Assembly (NCBI GenBank): GCA_017550165.1
Contig: JAFZQH010000032.1
Coordinates: forward strand, 1-64,000
DNA length: 64,000 bases
Origin: Lachnospiraceae bacterium
GTDB taxonomy: Bacteria > Bacillota > Clostridia > Lachnospirales > Lachnospiraceae
Reading direction: 5' to 3'
Shown here piece after piece: positions 18,476-26,269 of this stretch. Each line of letters starts with the position of its first letter. The first letter of the stretch is position 1. The notes beneath the pieces are model-generated. The model did no database searches and was not told where the DNA came from. It saw nothing but the letters and a program-made list of their open reading frames with translations. The position numbers were made by a program, and so were the translations under genes.

Positions 18476-19156
18476 ATGATGAAGTATATAGAGTCATTTC
18501 GAGAAGGAGAGCAGATTCGGGGAGTTTATCTTTGCAAAAGCCGGAATACCGCGGCCACAAAGGCCGGTAAGCCCTATGATAACTTGATCCTGCAGGACAA
18601 GACCGGGACTATAGACGGTAAGGTATGGGACCCGGGCTCTGGCGGAATAGAAGAATATGACAAGATGGATTATGTGGACATTGTAGGCGATGTTACTTCC
18701 TTTAATGGTGCCTTGCAGTTGAATATCAAGAGACTGCGCCGCGCAAGCGAGGGTGAGTACGATCCGAAGGATTACTTCCCAATGTCAGAAAAGAATATAG
18801 ATGAAATGTACGCCGAGCTTCTTAAACTTTCGGACAGCGTAAAGGAGCCCCACTTACACAAATTGCTGGAGATCTTCTTCTGGGATGATGCAGCATTTGC
18901 CAAGGAGTTTAAGAGCCACTCCGCCGCAAAATCCGTTCATCACGGTTTTATCGGCGGACTGTTGGAGCACACATTGACAGTTACCAAGATATGTGATTTT
19001 TATACCACACTCTATCCCATACTTAACAGGGATCTGTTGATCACAGCGGCTATCTGCCACGACATAGGAAAGCTAAAAGAGCTTTCATCATTTCCAGAGA
19101 ATGACTATACGGACGAAGGGCAGATGAGGCGATTGATGAAGGAGAAGAAGAGGTAA
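18476..19156 (+). pseudogene. yhaM: YhaM-type 3'-5' exoribonuclease, truncated in the HD domain
   Basis: 226 residues are open, about 90 fewer than usual. An N-terminal OB-fold (IRGVYLCKSRNTAATKAGKPYDNLILQDKTG, seen as two shorter runs) and an HD domain (HHGFIGGLLEHT, AAICHDIGKLKEL) are normal up to about ELSSFPENDYTDEGQ, where the family sequence continues with LLGH-type residues. Here it changes to RRLMKEKKR and stops. The rest of the gene is not found anywhere downstream in the window. The break near 19120 marks a recombination junction with helicase fragments. The HD metal ligands of the first half are kept, so partial function is possible but unlikely. Confidence 0.85.
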
Positions 19157-19320
19157 AGCGAACTGGCGGGCTGTCATTAAAGCTTAAACCAAGAGAGGTG
19201 TCACAGGTATCAGAAGCGAAAACAAAGCAGTTTTTGGCATTCTCCGATAGTCGGCAGCAGGCTAGTTTCTTTGCGACTTTCTATGAGAGCAACCATGTCC
19301 GTATGCTGAGAAAGCGTTTA
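19120..19320 (+). pseudogene. fragment of a superfamily 2 helicase
   Basis: The frame reads GGLSLKLKPREVSQ then AKTKQFLAFSDSRQQASFFATFYE and MLRKRLI. The FSDSRQ.A.FFA segment is typical of the second RecA domain of large DEAD/DEAH helicases (those with DUF1998-like or DISARM-type context). It starts at the point where yhaM breaks and after about 19320 the frame no longer resembles a helicase. No start or end of its own is visible. This is a remnant, with about 65 residues left of a protein normally above 900. Confidence 0.65.
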
Positions 19321-19321
19321 A

Positions 19322-19492
19322 TATGTAGGAGCGTCTCGAGCAAAGCATTATTTGGAACTGATATGTGTTATGTCCGGGGATGACTATTATGAGGTGGCCC
19401 ATAGTTTAGACGAAAATGCGCCAAAGAGGGATGACGTTACACGAATGAAAAAGATTTTGTCTGATATATTTGCAGCAGATTTTGTTGGATGA
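19322..19492 (+). pseudogene. C-terminal fragment of a UvrD-like superfamily 1 helicase
   Basis: In another frame from the previous fragment the sequence reads YVGASRAKHYLELICVMSG and continues to a stop at 19490-19492. YV.ASRAKHYLEL is helicase motif VI of UvrD/Rep-type proteins (VA.TRA...L), which lies close to the C-terminus, as here. Only about 56 codons remain. With the SF2 fragment just before it, this points to a decayed island, perhaps antiviral, at this site. 19493-19551 holds nothing recognisable. Confidence 0.6.
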
Positions 19493-19551
19493 TAGAATTG
19501 TTAATCACTAATGTAGAAAGTACAGGCAGAGGAGCAATCCCCTGCCTGCTT

Positions 19552-20130
19552 TTATAGTTCGTAATCTTCAAGATAGCCTCGCTTTTTAAGCTGAGAGAGA
19601 ATGAAACTATCTATTTCCTTTAGTAGGGACCATTTAGAGTATCCGACCATATTGACGCCGGGGAAGCGTTTTTCTAATTCTGTTATGTCCAAACTTTGTA
19701 GCTCCTTAAGTTGGGCAGCATGAAAGTCTACATCTTCTATGAATTCATAAAACGCCCGATCAGAAAGAATGCTGTTTAACAGTTCATATATATCATTTGC
19801 CTCATTGTTAGTATTGTGGGCATTTACAAGCATCTCGATGGCTTCGTTTGAGAGGCCGGTTTCTTTATGCATATCTATATTCTTGGTATCGATCCCGAAT
19901 AAAAGAAAGTCTGCGGACACATCAAAAAACTTGCAAAGGGTAACTATGTTATCAAAACCCGGTTTCCGCTTTCCATTTATATAGTAGCTTATGGCCTGAG
20001 CGGTAGTACCAAGTACCTCCGCCAGCTCATTTGGAGTCACCGGGTTGCCCGTAGCGGGGTTCTTTTCCATGAGTTTTCTAAGGGAAGTGGGGAAGGGATC
20101 AAAATAAGGATCATTCTGTTTATTAGCCAT
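19552..20130 (-). CDS. XRE-family repressor of the mobile element
   Basis: 192 residues from ATG 20130 (MANKQNDPYFDPF), chosen because AAAGGA lies 7 bases before it; an in-frame extension to 20214 would cover the promoter region. An N-terminal helix-turn-helix (TPNELAEVLGTTAQAISYYINGKRKPGFDN) is followed by a C-terminal helical part of about 110 residues with no peptidase motif. It is divergent from the element's right-hand genes, like a phage CI repressor, and faces a near-consensus promoter with a palindrome. Confidence 0.88.
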   Translation of the reverse strand: MANKQNDPYFDPFPTSLRKLMEKNPATGNPVTPNELAEVLGTTAQAISYYINGKRKPGFDNIVTLCKFFDVSADFLLFGIDTKNIDMHKETGLSNEAIEMLVNAHNTNNEANDIYELLNSILSDRAFYEFIEDVDFHAAQLKELQSLDITELEKRFPGVNMVGYSKWSLLKEIDSFILSQLKKRGYLEDYEL

Positions 20131-20198
20131 GAGTTTTCCTTTCACGTAAACATCAAGTTTAAATTGCTCCAAAATCACAACTTCTTGTTTATGGAGCC

Positions 20199-20226
20199 TT
20201 GACACTAAACACATAGTTGATATAAT
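20199..20226 (+). promoter_or_regulatory. rightward sigma-A promoter of the element
   Basis: TTGACA (20199-20204), 16-bp spacer, TATAAT (20221-20226): an almost perfect vegetative promoter reading toward the small HTH, capsid and primase genes. The strength suggests it must be held off by the divergent XRE repressor. Confidence 0.8.
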
Positions 20227-20230
20227 AACA

Positions 20231-20249
20231 TTATAAACATGGTTTATAA
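20231..20249. promoter_or_regulatory. probable repressor operator (palindrome)
   Basis: TTATAAAC-ATG-GTTTATAA is a perfect 8-bp inverted repeat right after the -10 box of the rightward promoter, covering the likely transcription start. Its place between divergent XRE and small HTH genes makes it the best candidate operator. A wider inverted pair TTGACACTA (20199-20207) and TAGTGTCAA (20279-20287) frames the region; the right half gives a TTGACA box facing left. Confidence 0.7.
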
Positions 20250-20343
20250 AAGCAATAATATCAACAACAAGTTTATTATAGTGTCAAACATAGCCACTGT
20301 CAATAGGCAAAAGTGTTGAAATTAAAGGGAAAGGAGGATCGCC

Positions 20344-20526
20344 ATGAATGAGGATATCAGAGCATATGCGAAAGTCAAAAAGGTGAAGTTGTGGCAGATT
20401 GCCGACGCGCTGGGGATATCAGACGCTCAGCTAAGCCGAAAGATGCGCTACGAGTTGGATGTAAGCTCAAAGCGTGAGATCATGGAGCACATTGACCGGA
20501 TTGTCGCGAGAAGACAGTCAGCATGA
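20344..20526 (+). CDS. small HTH protein (Cro/excisionase-like)
   Basis: 60 residues: a single helix-turn-helix (LWQIADALGISDAQLSRKMR) with basic C-terminus. AGGAGG is placed 7 bases before the ATG. As the first gene rightward of the repressor it is in the Cro position, but it could also be an accessory factor for the recombinases. The capsid gene follows 18 bp later. Confidence 0.8.
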   Translation: MNEDIRAYAKVKKVKLWQIADALGISDAQLSRKMRYELDVSSKREIMEHIDRIVARRQSA

Positions 20527-20544
20527 ATTAAGGAGGAAGCGTAA

Positions 20545-21534
20545 ATGACTATTGAAAAGATACTCTCCTTAGAGGAGAGAAAAGCCCTCATAGAAGAAGA
20601 GATCAACGGTGAGAGGCTGAAAGAAGAAATGATCCGTAAGGCAGAAGACTACGCCAGGGATTATAGGAACTACTTAATGGATTCACAGATAACAGATGCG
20701 TTAAAGGTAGGGAAGGACACCGATGGCGGATACTTAGTCCCGGACGAGATGGAAGAGAGTATCGTCGAGGGCATTAAAGAAGCAAATGTTATAAGGAAGG
20801 TGGCCACCACCCTCTCTACGAAAGGCAAGCACCTTATCAACGGAGTAAATGACAAACCCGCAGCACTGTGGGTAGATGAAGGCGGTCAGCTGACCTTTGG
20901 AGAAGCATGCTTCAATCAGGTATATCTAACTGCTCACAAGAACGGATGTATTCTTCAGGTTTCGGAAGAACTTATAGAGGACAGTGCTTTTGATATTGAG
21001 GAGTACATAGCCCGGGTGGCAGGGGAGGCTATCGGAGAGCTTGAAGAAGAGGCCTTTATTAACGGGAACAGTGAAAACAAGCCGCGAGGGTTCCTGCTTG
21101 ACGCTGAGGTTGGTATCGAGACTGCGGAGATTACGGGAGATATTATAAGGGATCTCTTCTCTAGTCTGCGTGCTCCTTATCGACAGAAAGCCGTGTGGAT
21201 CATGAATGAAGCTGCTGAAGCAGCTGTGAGAAAGATAAAAACAGCTGACGGGCGGCCGATATGGGAGCAGGGTATGGATAAAGAGATGTCGGATATGCTC
21301 CTTGGAAGGCCGGTGTATACAGCAAAAGCAATGCCGGAGCCTGTTGCGGGTAATTGTCCTATTGCCTTCGGGGATTTCAGTTATTACTGGATCGGGGATC
21401 GGGGCAAGAGGTCAGTTAAGCGCCTCAATGAGCTCTATGCAGACAGGGGTCTTATAGGCTTTAGGGTAACACACAGAGTTGATGGAAGGCTTGTTCTTCC
21501 GGAAGCAGTAAAGACCCTGAAGATTTCTGCATAG
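20545..21534 (+). CDS. HK97-fold phage major capsid protein
   Basis: 329 residues. Typical HK97-type segments are in order: DGGYLVPDEMEESIVEGIKE, IRKVATTLST, a Gly/Asn-rich E-loop side, QVSEELIEDS, EEEAFINGNSENKPRGFL, AVWIMNEAAEAAVRKIKTADG and LLGRPVYTAKAMP with FGDFSYYWIGDRG near the end. The N-terminal delta/scaffold part is only about 45 residues, against 100 or more in most phages, and there is no protease, portal or terminase gene next to it. It lies directly before the replication gene, an order seen in satellites rather than in complete phages. Confidence 0.9.
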   Translation: MTIEKILSLEERKALIEEEINGERLKEEMIRKAEDYARDYRNYLMDSQITDALKVGKDTDGGYLVPDEMEESIVEGIKEANVIRKVATTLSTKGKHLINGVNDKPAALWVDEGGQLTFGEACFNQVYLTAHKNGCILQVSEELIEDSAFDIEEYIARVAGEAIGELEEEAFINGNSENKPRGFLLDAEVGIETAEITGDIIRDLFSSLRAPYRQKAVWIMNEAAEAAVRKIKTADGRPIWEQGMDKEMSDMLLGRPVYTAKAMPEPVAGNCPIAFGDFSYYWIGDRGKRSVKRLNELYADRGLIGFRVTHRVDGRLVLPEAVKTLKISA

Positions 21535-21543
21535 GAGGAGCCT

Positions 21544-21597
21544 ATGGGTAAAAGAAAAAGGCATGCCTGCCTTGGAAAGGAGATTCCGGATGGATAA
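21544..21597 (+). CDS. 17-codon leader reading frame before the primase
   Basis: After AGGAGG comes ATG GGT AAA..., encoding a basic 17-residue peptide (MGKRKRHACLGKEIPDG) whose stop overlaps the primase start at 21590 (ATGGATAA). The arrangement allows translational coupling. It may be a real short peptide, or a scar of a deleted gene between capsid and primase. Confidence 0.35.
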   Translation: MGKRKRHACLGKEIPDG

Positions 21598-23866
21598 GTT
21601 AATGGAAATGCCGGTATGGCTTATATGGCGATACGAAGAAGGCAAAGATGGCAATACAAAAGTTCCATACAGTGCAAGGACAATGAAAAAGACCGGTGCC
21701 AACCCGCCCTATGCACCACAGTGGGTTTCCTACGATCAGGCGAGTTATGTTGCAAAGGCTAATCATTTTGACGGCGTTGGATTTGTAGTACCGGAAGGAT
21801 ATGCCGTCATCGATCTTGATGACCAGACAGATGCATATGTTAACGAAATCCATAATCTCATCCCTTCTTACATGGAACTCTCCCCAAGCGGGGCAGGACG
21901 GCATATCATTGCAAAAGTGGACCCGGCAAGGGTGCCTCAAAAGGATGGAAGGCTCGATCCCCGCTTTTATGTAAACAATAAGAAGAAGGGGACGGAAGTC
22001 TATATCGGCGGGCTAACGAATCACTTCATGACTTTTACAGGAGATGCGTTGACTCCGGATAAGGTGTGTGATTGTACGGAAGGGATAGTACAGTTTCTTC
22101 AGAAGCATATGAAGAAAGAAAGCCTGCCGGATATTGAAGAGGTTGAGCTAGAAGAGTATGAGATTGACGACCTGGAGGCATATGAGATCATCGATATCGC
22201 CAAACGAGCCAAGAATGCAGAGAAGTTTTCGAAGCTCTATGACAAAGGTGACATTAGTGACTATGGTTCTCATTCGGAGGCGGATATTGCACTGTGTAAT
22301 TACCTGGCGTTTTATTCGCAGGGAAATGCATATGCGATAGATAAGCTTTTTCGGGAGAGTGCTCTGTACCGTAATAAGTGGGAACGGGACGATTACCGCA
22401 TCACAACGATCCGGAAGGCAGTTGCCCTGTGTAAGGGGAACTATTGTACAGGAAGTGCGCCCCGCCCGCCTTTTGTAATAGAGGATATGAAGAAGAGACG
22501 GATTGTGAGCTGTCCACTCCTTGCTAAGCATTTTAGGGAGAACCAATATCTGCTGTCCGTAAGGGATAGTGGTAGAGGCGGGGTGCAGAGATATCTGTAC
22601 GTGGACGGATGCTACCGGCCTTACGCAGATGAGATGCTAAAAGGAGTCATAAAGGGGTATGTCACAGACTATGACGAGGCCCTCCTGCATATGCGAGACG
22701 TCAATGAAGTGTTTCAGCAGCTTATCACAGACCTTCATTTTGTCCGGAGCGATGAGATCAATTCGGATGAGGATCTGATCAACTTCACAAACGGTCTGCT
22801 TGATATCAGGACATTTACCTTGAAACATCATAGCCCGGAAGTTTTATCAACCATCCAGCTTCCCTGTGAATGGACAGGTGAGAGTAAGCCCACACCAATT
22901 TTTGATTCATTTTTGGATGCCCTTACAAAAGGGGATGATCAGATAAAGGAACTTCTTATAGAGTTTGTGGGAGTCACCCTTTCGAATATAAAGGGTTGGA
23001 GGTTCAAGAAGGCGCTTTTTATGGTAGGCCCCGGGGACTCAGGCAAATCGGTTCTTAAGTCTCTGGTTGAGAGGATTCTTGGCAAAGGAAACTTTGTAGC
23101 TATTGATCTTCGGGAGATAGAGGCCAGGTTCGGGACCGGTAACATATACGGGAAGCGTCTTGCGGGCAGTTCGGATATGAGTTTTATGACTGTGGACGAG
23201 CTTAAGACTTTTAAGAAGTGTACTGGCGGAGACAGCCTATTTGCAGAGTTTAAAGGTCAAAACGGATTCGAGTTCGTATATGACGGGTTGCTCTGGTTTT
23301 GCATGAACAAGCTGCCCAGGTTTGGGGGCGACGATGGGGACTGGGTATACAACCGTATTATCAAAGTCGAGTGTGATAATGTAATCCCCGTGGAATATCA
23401 GGATAAGCATTTGATCGACAAACTCTTTGCCGAGCGGGAGGGCATCGTATACCGGGTGATCATGGCCTTAAAGACGGTGATCGATAACGGATACGTCTTT
23501 TCCGAGCCGCAGTCGGTGATCGATGCCAGGAAGCAGTACCATGACGAGAACAATACGGTCATCGCGTTCTTTAATGACTGTATGGAGGAAAGGGCAGGCG
23601 GCAAGATATCGGATGCCTGCACTACAGGTAAGGTATTTAAGGTTTACCAGGAATGGTGCCGGGATAACAATCATGGCTTTGCCAAGACAGCTAAGGAGTT
23701 TAGAAATGATCTGTCAAACCATATGGGTGCAAGCTATCAGGACCTTGTCGTTCGTAGAGGGACGGGCGGCAGCTACTTCAAAGGGTACACGCTATCCGAT
23801 GAGGCCAAGGAGTATTATCGCAGGGCGTATGGCTATGATGATATCGAACCGCTTCTCGGAGCATAG
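21590..23866 (+). CDS. satellite/phage replication protein: primase with SF3 helicase
   Basis: 758 residues from ATG 21590, which has AAAGGAG 7 bases upstream. The N-terminal part matches the primase-polymerase type region of P4/NrS-1-like proteins (VWLIWRYE, GVGFVVPEGYAVIDLDD, PSGAGRHIIAK). The middle is helical (D5_N-like), and the C-terminal part is an SF3 helicase with Walker A GPGDSGKSVLKSL, a Walker B-like LWFCMNKLPRF segment and a wHTH end. One protein can therefore prime and unwind. The iteron array immediately downstream is its likely binding site. Confidence 0.9.
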   Translation: MDKLMEMPVWLIWRYEEGKDGNTKVPYSARTMKKTGANPPYAPQWVSYDQASYVAKANHFDGVGFVVPEGYAVIDLDDQTDAYVNEIHNLIPSYMELSPSGAGRHIIAKVDPARVPQKDGRLDPRFYVNNKKKGTEVYIGGLTNHFMTFTGDALTPDKVCDCTEGIVQFLQKHMKKESLPDIEEVELEEYEIDDLEAYEIIDIAKRAKNAEKFSKLYDKGDISDYGSHSEADIALCNYLAFYSQGNAYAIDKLFRESALYRNKWERDDYRITTIRKAVALCKGNYCTGSAPRPPFVIEDMKKRRIVSCPLLAKHFRENQYLLSVRDSGRGGVQRYLYVDGCYRPYADEMLKGVIKGYVTDYDEALLHMRDVNEVFQQLITDLHFVRSDEINSDEDLINFTNGLLDIRTFTLKHHSPEVLSTIQLPCEWTGESKPTPIFDSFLDALTKGDDQIKELLIEFVGVTLSNIKGWRFKKALFMVGPGDSGKSVLKSLVERILGKGNFVAIDLREIEARFGTGNIYGKRLAGSSDMSFMTVDELKTFKKCTGGDSLFAEFKGQNGFEFVYDGLLWFCMNKLPRFGGDDGDWVYNRIIKVECDNVIPVEYQDKHLIDKLFAEREGIVYRVIMALKTVIDNGYVFSEPQSVIDARKQYHDENNTVIAFFNDCMEERAGGKISDACTTGKVFKVYQEWCRDNNHGFAKTAKEFRNDLSNHMGASYQDLVVRRGTGGSYFKGYTLSDEAKEYYRRAYGYDDIEPLLGA

Positions 23867-24189
23867 GATCAGTGACAGTATCACCTATTTAGTGACAGTC
23901 AAGTGACAGCATACACATACTACTGTCACCGACCCCAGACCTTGAAAGACAAGGGATTAGAGTGGGTGAGGTACAGAAGTGACAGCTTTTAAGTATTCTT
24001 AAGGAATAGAAAAGATAATAATAAATTGTGTATGAATATAAATAGAGTTGAATATTCCGTCACCTCTGTCACCGGGTACTTATAAACTTAGTAACCGCAA
24101 GGGGTTAGGCAGGTGACAGTACTAAGATGGTACTGCACAAGAACTGTCACCGGATGCTGCCCGAAACGTATCAGAAGGAGGAACGAATT
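23867..24189. other. probable replication origin: GTGACAG iterons around an AT-rich stretch
   Basis: GTGACAG occurs at 23872, 23892, 23903, 23979 and 24113, and its complement CTGTCAC at 23923, 24066 and 24144. The copies fall in two groups separated by an AT-rich stretch (about 23986-24057) that could melt. No gene is present in these 320 bp. The organisation resembles the crr/ori of P4-like satellites, and the P4-type primase-helicase gene ends just before it. Confidence 0.75.
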
Positions 24190-24528
24190 ATGTTTTATTA
24201 TGTTTCAGAAATAAGGGACGGAGTGCCCTGGACTAAGGGAGATGAAGCTCTCCTTACAGATCTTCCGAAGGAGGATCAGGATGCGGTGTTGGACTGGATA
24301 GATGCTAACATCCGGCCGAGAAAGACACCGACCTATGAGGCCAGCAGCTATGGGATCAAACATATCATGCATGATGATAATAAGATCTACACCACCAACA
24401 ATCAGTTCAAGCACGCTATGCTGATCAAGGGATACCAACCGGTCGAAGAGCATAGGCTTAACTGGAACTACTGCATCAGCAGGAAGTCCCCGGCCTTTGA
24501 CTACAAGTCAAGAGGCTACCTGTTCTAG
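24190..24528 (+). CDS. conserved small phage-element protein
   Basis: 112 residues from ATG 24190 (MFYYVSEIRDG), preceded by AGGAGG. The stretch PTYEASSYGIKHIMHDDNKIYTTNNQFKHAMLIKGY, of which I recognise the YGIKH....YTTNNQFK pattern, recurs in small proteins of Clostridia prophages and integrative elements. No function is known to me. Some iterons overlap the region just upstream. Confidence 0.72.
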   Translation: MFYYVSEIRDGVPWTKGDEALLTDLPKEDQDAVLDWIDANIRPRKTPTYEASSYGIKHIMHDDNKIYTTNNQFKHAMLIKGYQPVEEHRLNWNYCISRKSPAFDYKSRGYLF

Positions 24529-24892
24529 GGGGCAGGGGGGCCTTCAATCTCTGTGGGCCTAAATCTATAGACCGGGCGCGTGGTGTCGCGCATAAAAATC
24601 GGAAATCAAACGGGGTATTAACCCCCAGGGGGGCCTCTAATCTCTACAGGCCCCGAGCCGGAAGACCGGCGCCCCCTCTCGTGCAAGTTTTCGCGAAATT
24701 GCAAGAGGGGTATAGAAGACAAAGCAAGACGAATTAAGGATTCTACGACAATCTAAGTACTAAGACGCAAAAAACGACAATACGAGGTGCGCCGGAGAGT
24801 AGCAATACCTCCGGCAAGACGATTACGAGGATACAGTGCTATGAAACAATTGATTTTTTTCAAATATTTGATCATTAAGGAGGTTTTCAAAC
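24529..24892. other. non-coding GC-rich region with repeats and hairpins (packaging-site-like)
   Basis: Two related 25-base segments, GGGGGGCC..AATCTCT...GGCC, start at 24535 and 24628 (20 of 25 bases equal). A long hairpin follows: CCCCTCT (24673) pairs with AGAGGGG (ends 24710), with inner TGCAA/TTGCA. A third hairpin GCCGGAG/CTCCGGC sits at 24791-24815. Similar GC-rich C-run/G-run blocks are found near terminase genes in Gram-positive phages and may be cos-like packaging signals; I infer this by resemblance only. No convincing gene is in the region. Confidence 0.5.
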
Positions 24893-25408
24893 ATGACAGT
24901 AGAAATGGGCAGGCAGATCACGATCCTCCGCCTTAAGGGGCTGGGGTACAGGACCATCGCAGATATCATAGGCAGTACAAGAGACAATGTCAGGTACTAT
25001 TGTAAGACGCATGGTCTCGACGGAGATGCCGATCTGGTAAAGCTTAATTTCATAGAGCATAAAAATAATCCGAAGGTGTGTAAACACTGTGGAAAGAAGA
25101 TCGAGCGAAAGCCCCGCTCCGGGAAGAAGCTCTTTTGTTCAGATGAGTGCCGCAGGGCCTGGTGGAAGGAACATCCGGAAGAATCCCAGAGGAGCAAGGA
25201 TGCCATGTATGAATGTGAATGCGCTTATTGTAAGAAGAAGTTCACATCATATGGCAACAAGAACCGCAAGTATTGCAGCCATAACTGTTATATCCTGCAT
25301 CGTTTCTGGACGGATCCGGATAGCAGCCCGGGAGCTGTCAAGGTCAAAAATCGCCAAGGCATGGAGGTCTCCCCGCCAGGCAAGATGACCGTAAAAAGGA
25401 TCTCATAA
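24893..25408 (+). CDS. HTH plus double zinc-finger protein of the mobile element
   Basis: 171 residues. The N-terminus is a helix-turn-helix of sigma-70 region 4 type (LRLKGLGYRTIADIIGSTRDNVRYYCK). Two CxxC...C..C zinc knuckles follow: KVCKHCGKKI/FCSDECRRAW and CECAYCKKKF/YCSHNCYI. Proteins of this form are common next to paired serine recombinases in Clostridia, often mislabelled sigma factors. It probably binds DNA. AGGAGG lies ahead of the ATG. Confidence 0.8.
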   Translation: MTVEMGRQITILRLKGLGYRTIADIIGSTRDNVRYYCKTHGLDGDADLVKLNFIEHKNNPKVCKHCGKKIERKPRSGKKLFCSDECRRAWWKEHPEESQRSKDAMYECECAYCKKKFTSYGNKNRKYCSHNCYILHRFWTDPDSSPGAVKVKNRQGMEVSPPGKMTVKRIS

Positions 25409-25477
25409 GTGATAAACATGTTGACTTCCGAGGCCGGTAGAGTGATGTATGTACTACCACGAAAGGAGGTCGATGAC

Positions 25478-26269
25478 ATGACCATTTTATCATTAACAGA
25501 CAACAGAAGAGAGCTGGTAGAAGCTATTGCTTCCCTTACCGGGAACAGCATGCGCTACCAGGGGCCACCCACATTTTCATTTTCAGACGGTATATTTACT
25601 GTTACAAGGGATGGAAGCCTTGAGGTTATGAGCCTTGAAGAAAATGTGGGTGTGCTGAAAGAACTTGCGGCAAAGGGTCTTATCGATAACAGCTGGGATG
25701 AGGAGAGGCAGGTCTTATCAATTGATCTGCCTATGAGGCTACATACTCCGACAAGCCTTGTACATTTATTGGAGATCATTTGGGGAAAAGAAGATCTGAT
25801 AAACAAGGCAGTGGGAGCACCCCTTGGATTTAGGATATCAAAGGACTTCATAGACCTTTTAACAAAGGAACCGCCGGCAAGTGTTGACGAGTTCCTTTTT
25901 ATGTGGAGGGAAAACGGTGGAGAAGCTATAACCGTCGGTCTTTCCTTTGACGAGGAGGCCATGCACTTTACTGGGTTTCCTTATACGGAAGACGGGGACC
26001 GGGTCAAGGCTTTTACATATCTGGCTGCGGCCATCCACGATGAGGCGTTGGTGGCTAAAAGGGTAAAGAAGGAGAAATCCCTGCCGCCAAATGAGAAGTA
26101 TTACTTCCGGGTATGGCTGATCCGTATCGGTTTCGGAGGATCCGAGTTTAAGACCAGCCGCGCAATACTATTATCGAATCTTTCCGGAGACTGTGCCTTT
26201 AGGACTGAAGACCAGAAGGCTGCCTACCGGGAGAAGTATCGGAGGAAAAAAGATGAGGTCAGCGAATAA
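25478..26269 (+). CDS. 'virulence-related' family protein of recombinase modules
   Basis: 263 residues from ATG 25478, which has AAAGGAGGT 7 bases upstream; an in-frame extension to 25409 lacks one. The start NRRELVEAIASLTG followed by YQGPPTFSF matches a family often called virulence-related protein that precedes serine recombinases in Clostridia mobile elements. The name has no functional basis. No catalytic motif is seen. The end overlaps the recombinase start by 17 bp. Confidence 0.75.
   Translation: MTILSLTDNRRELVEAIASLTGNSMRYQGPPTFSFSDGIFTVTRDGSLEVMSLEENVGVLKELAAKGLIDNSWDEERQVLSIDLPMRLHTPTSLVHLLEIIWGKEDLINKAVGAPLGFRISKDFIDLLTKEPPASVDEFLFMWRENGGEAITVGLSFDEEAMHFTGFPYTEDGDRVKAFTYLAAAIHDEALVAKRVKKEKSLPPNEKYYFRVWLIRIGFGGSEFKTSRAILLSNLSGDCAFRTEDQKAAYREKYRRKKDEVSE

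Noticed and set aside
20131-20214. N-terminal extension of the repressor
   Set aside because: It would cover the operator region; AAAGGA before ATG 20130 marks the proper start.
23872-24150. GTGACAG repeats as a CRISPR array
   Set aside because: Seven-base motifs in both orientations with irregular spacing and no cas genes; iterons fit better.
25478-26269. the 'virulence-related' family protein as a virulence factor
   Set aside because: The name is historical; the gene belongs to the recombinase module and shows no toxin or effector motif.
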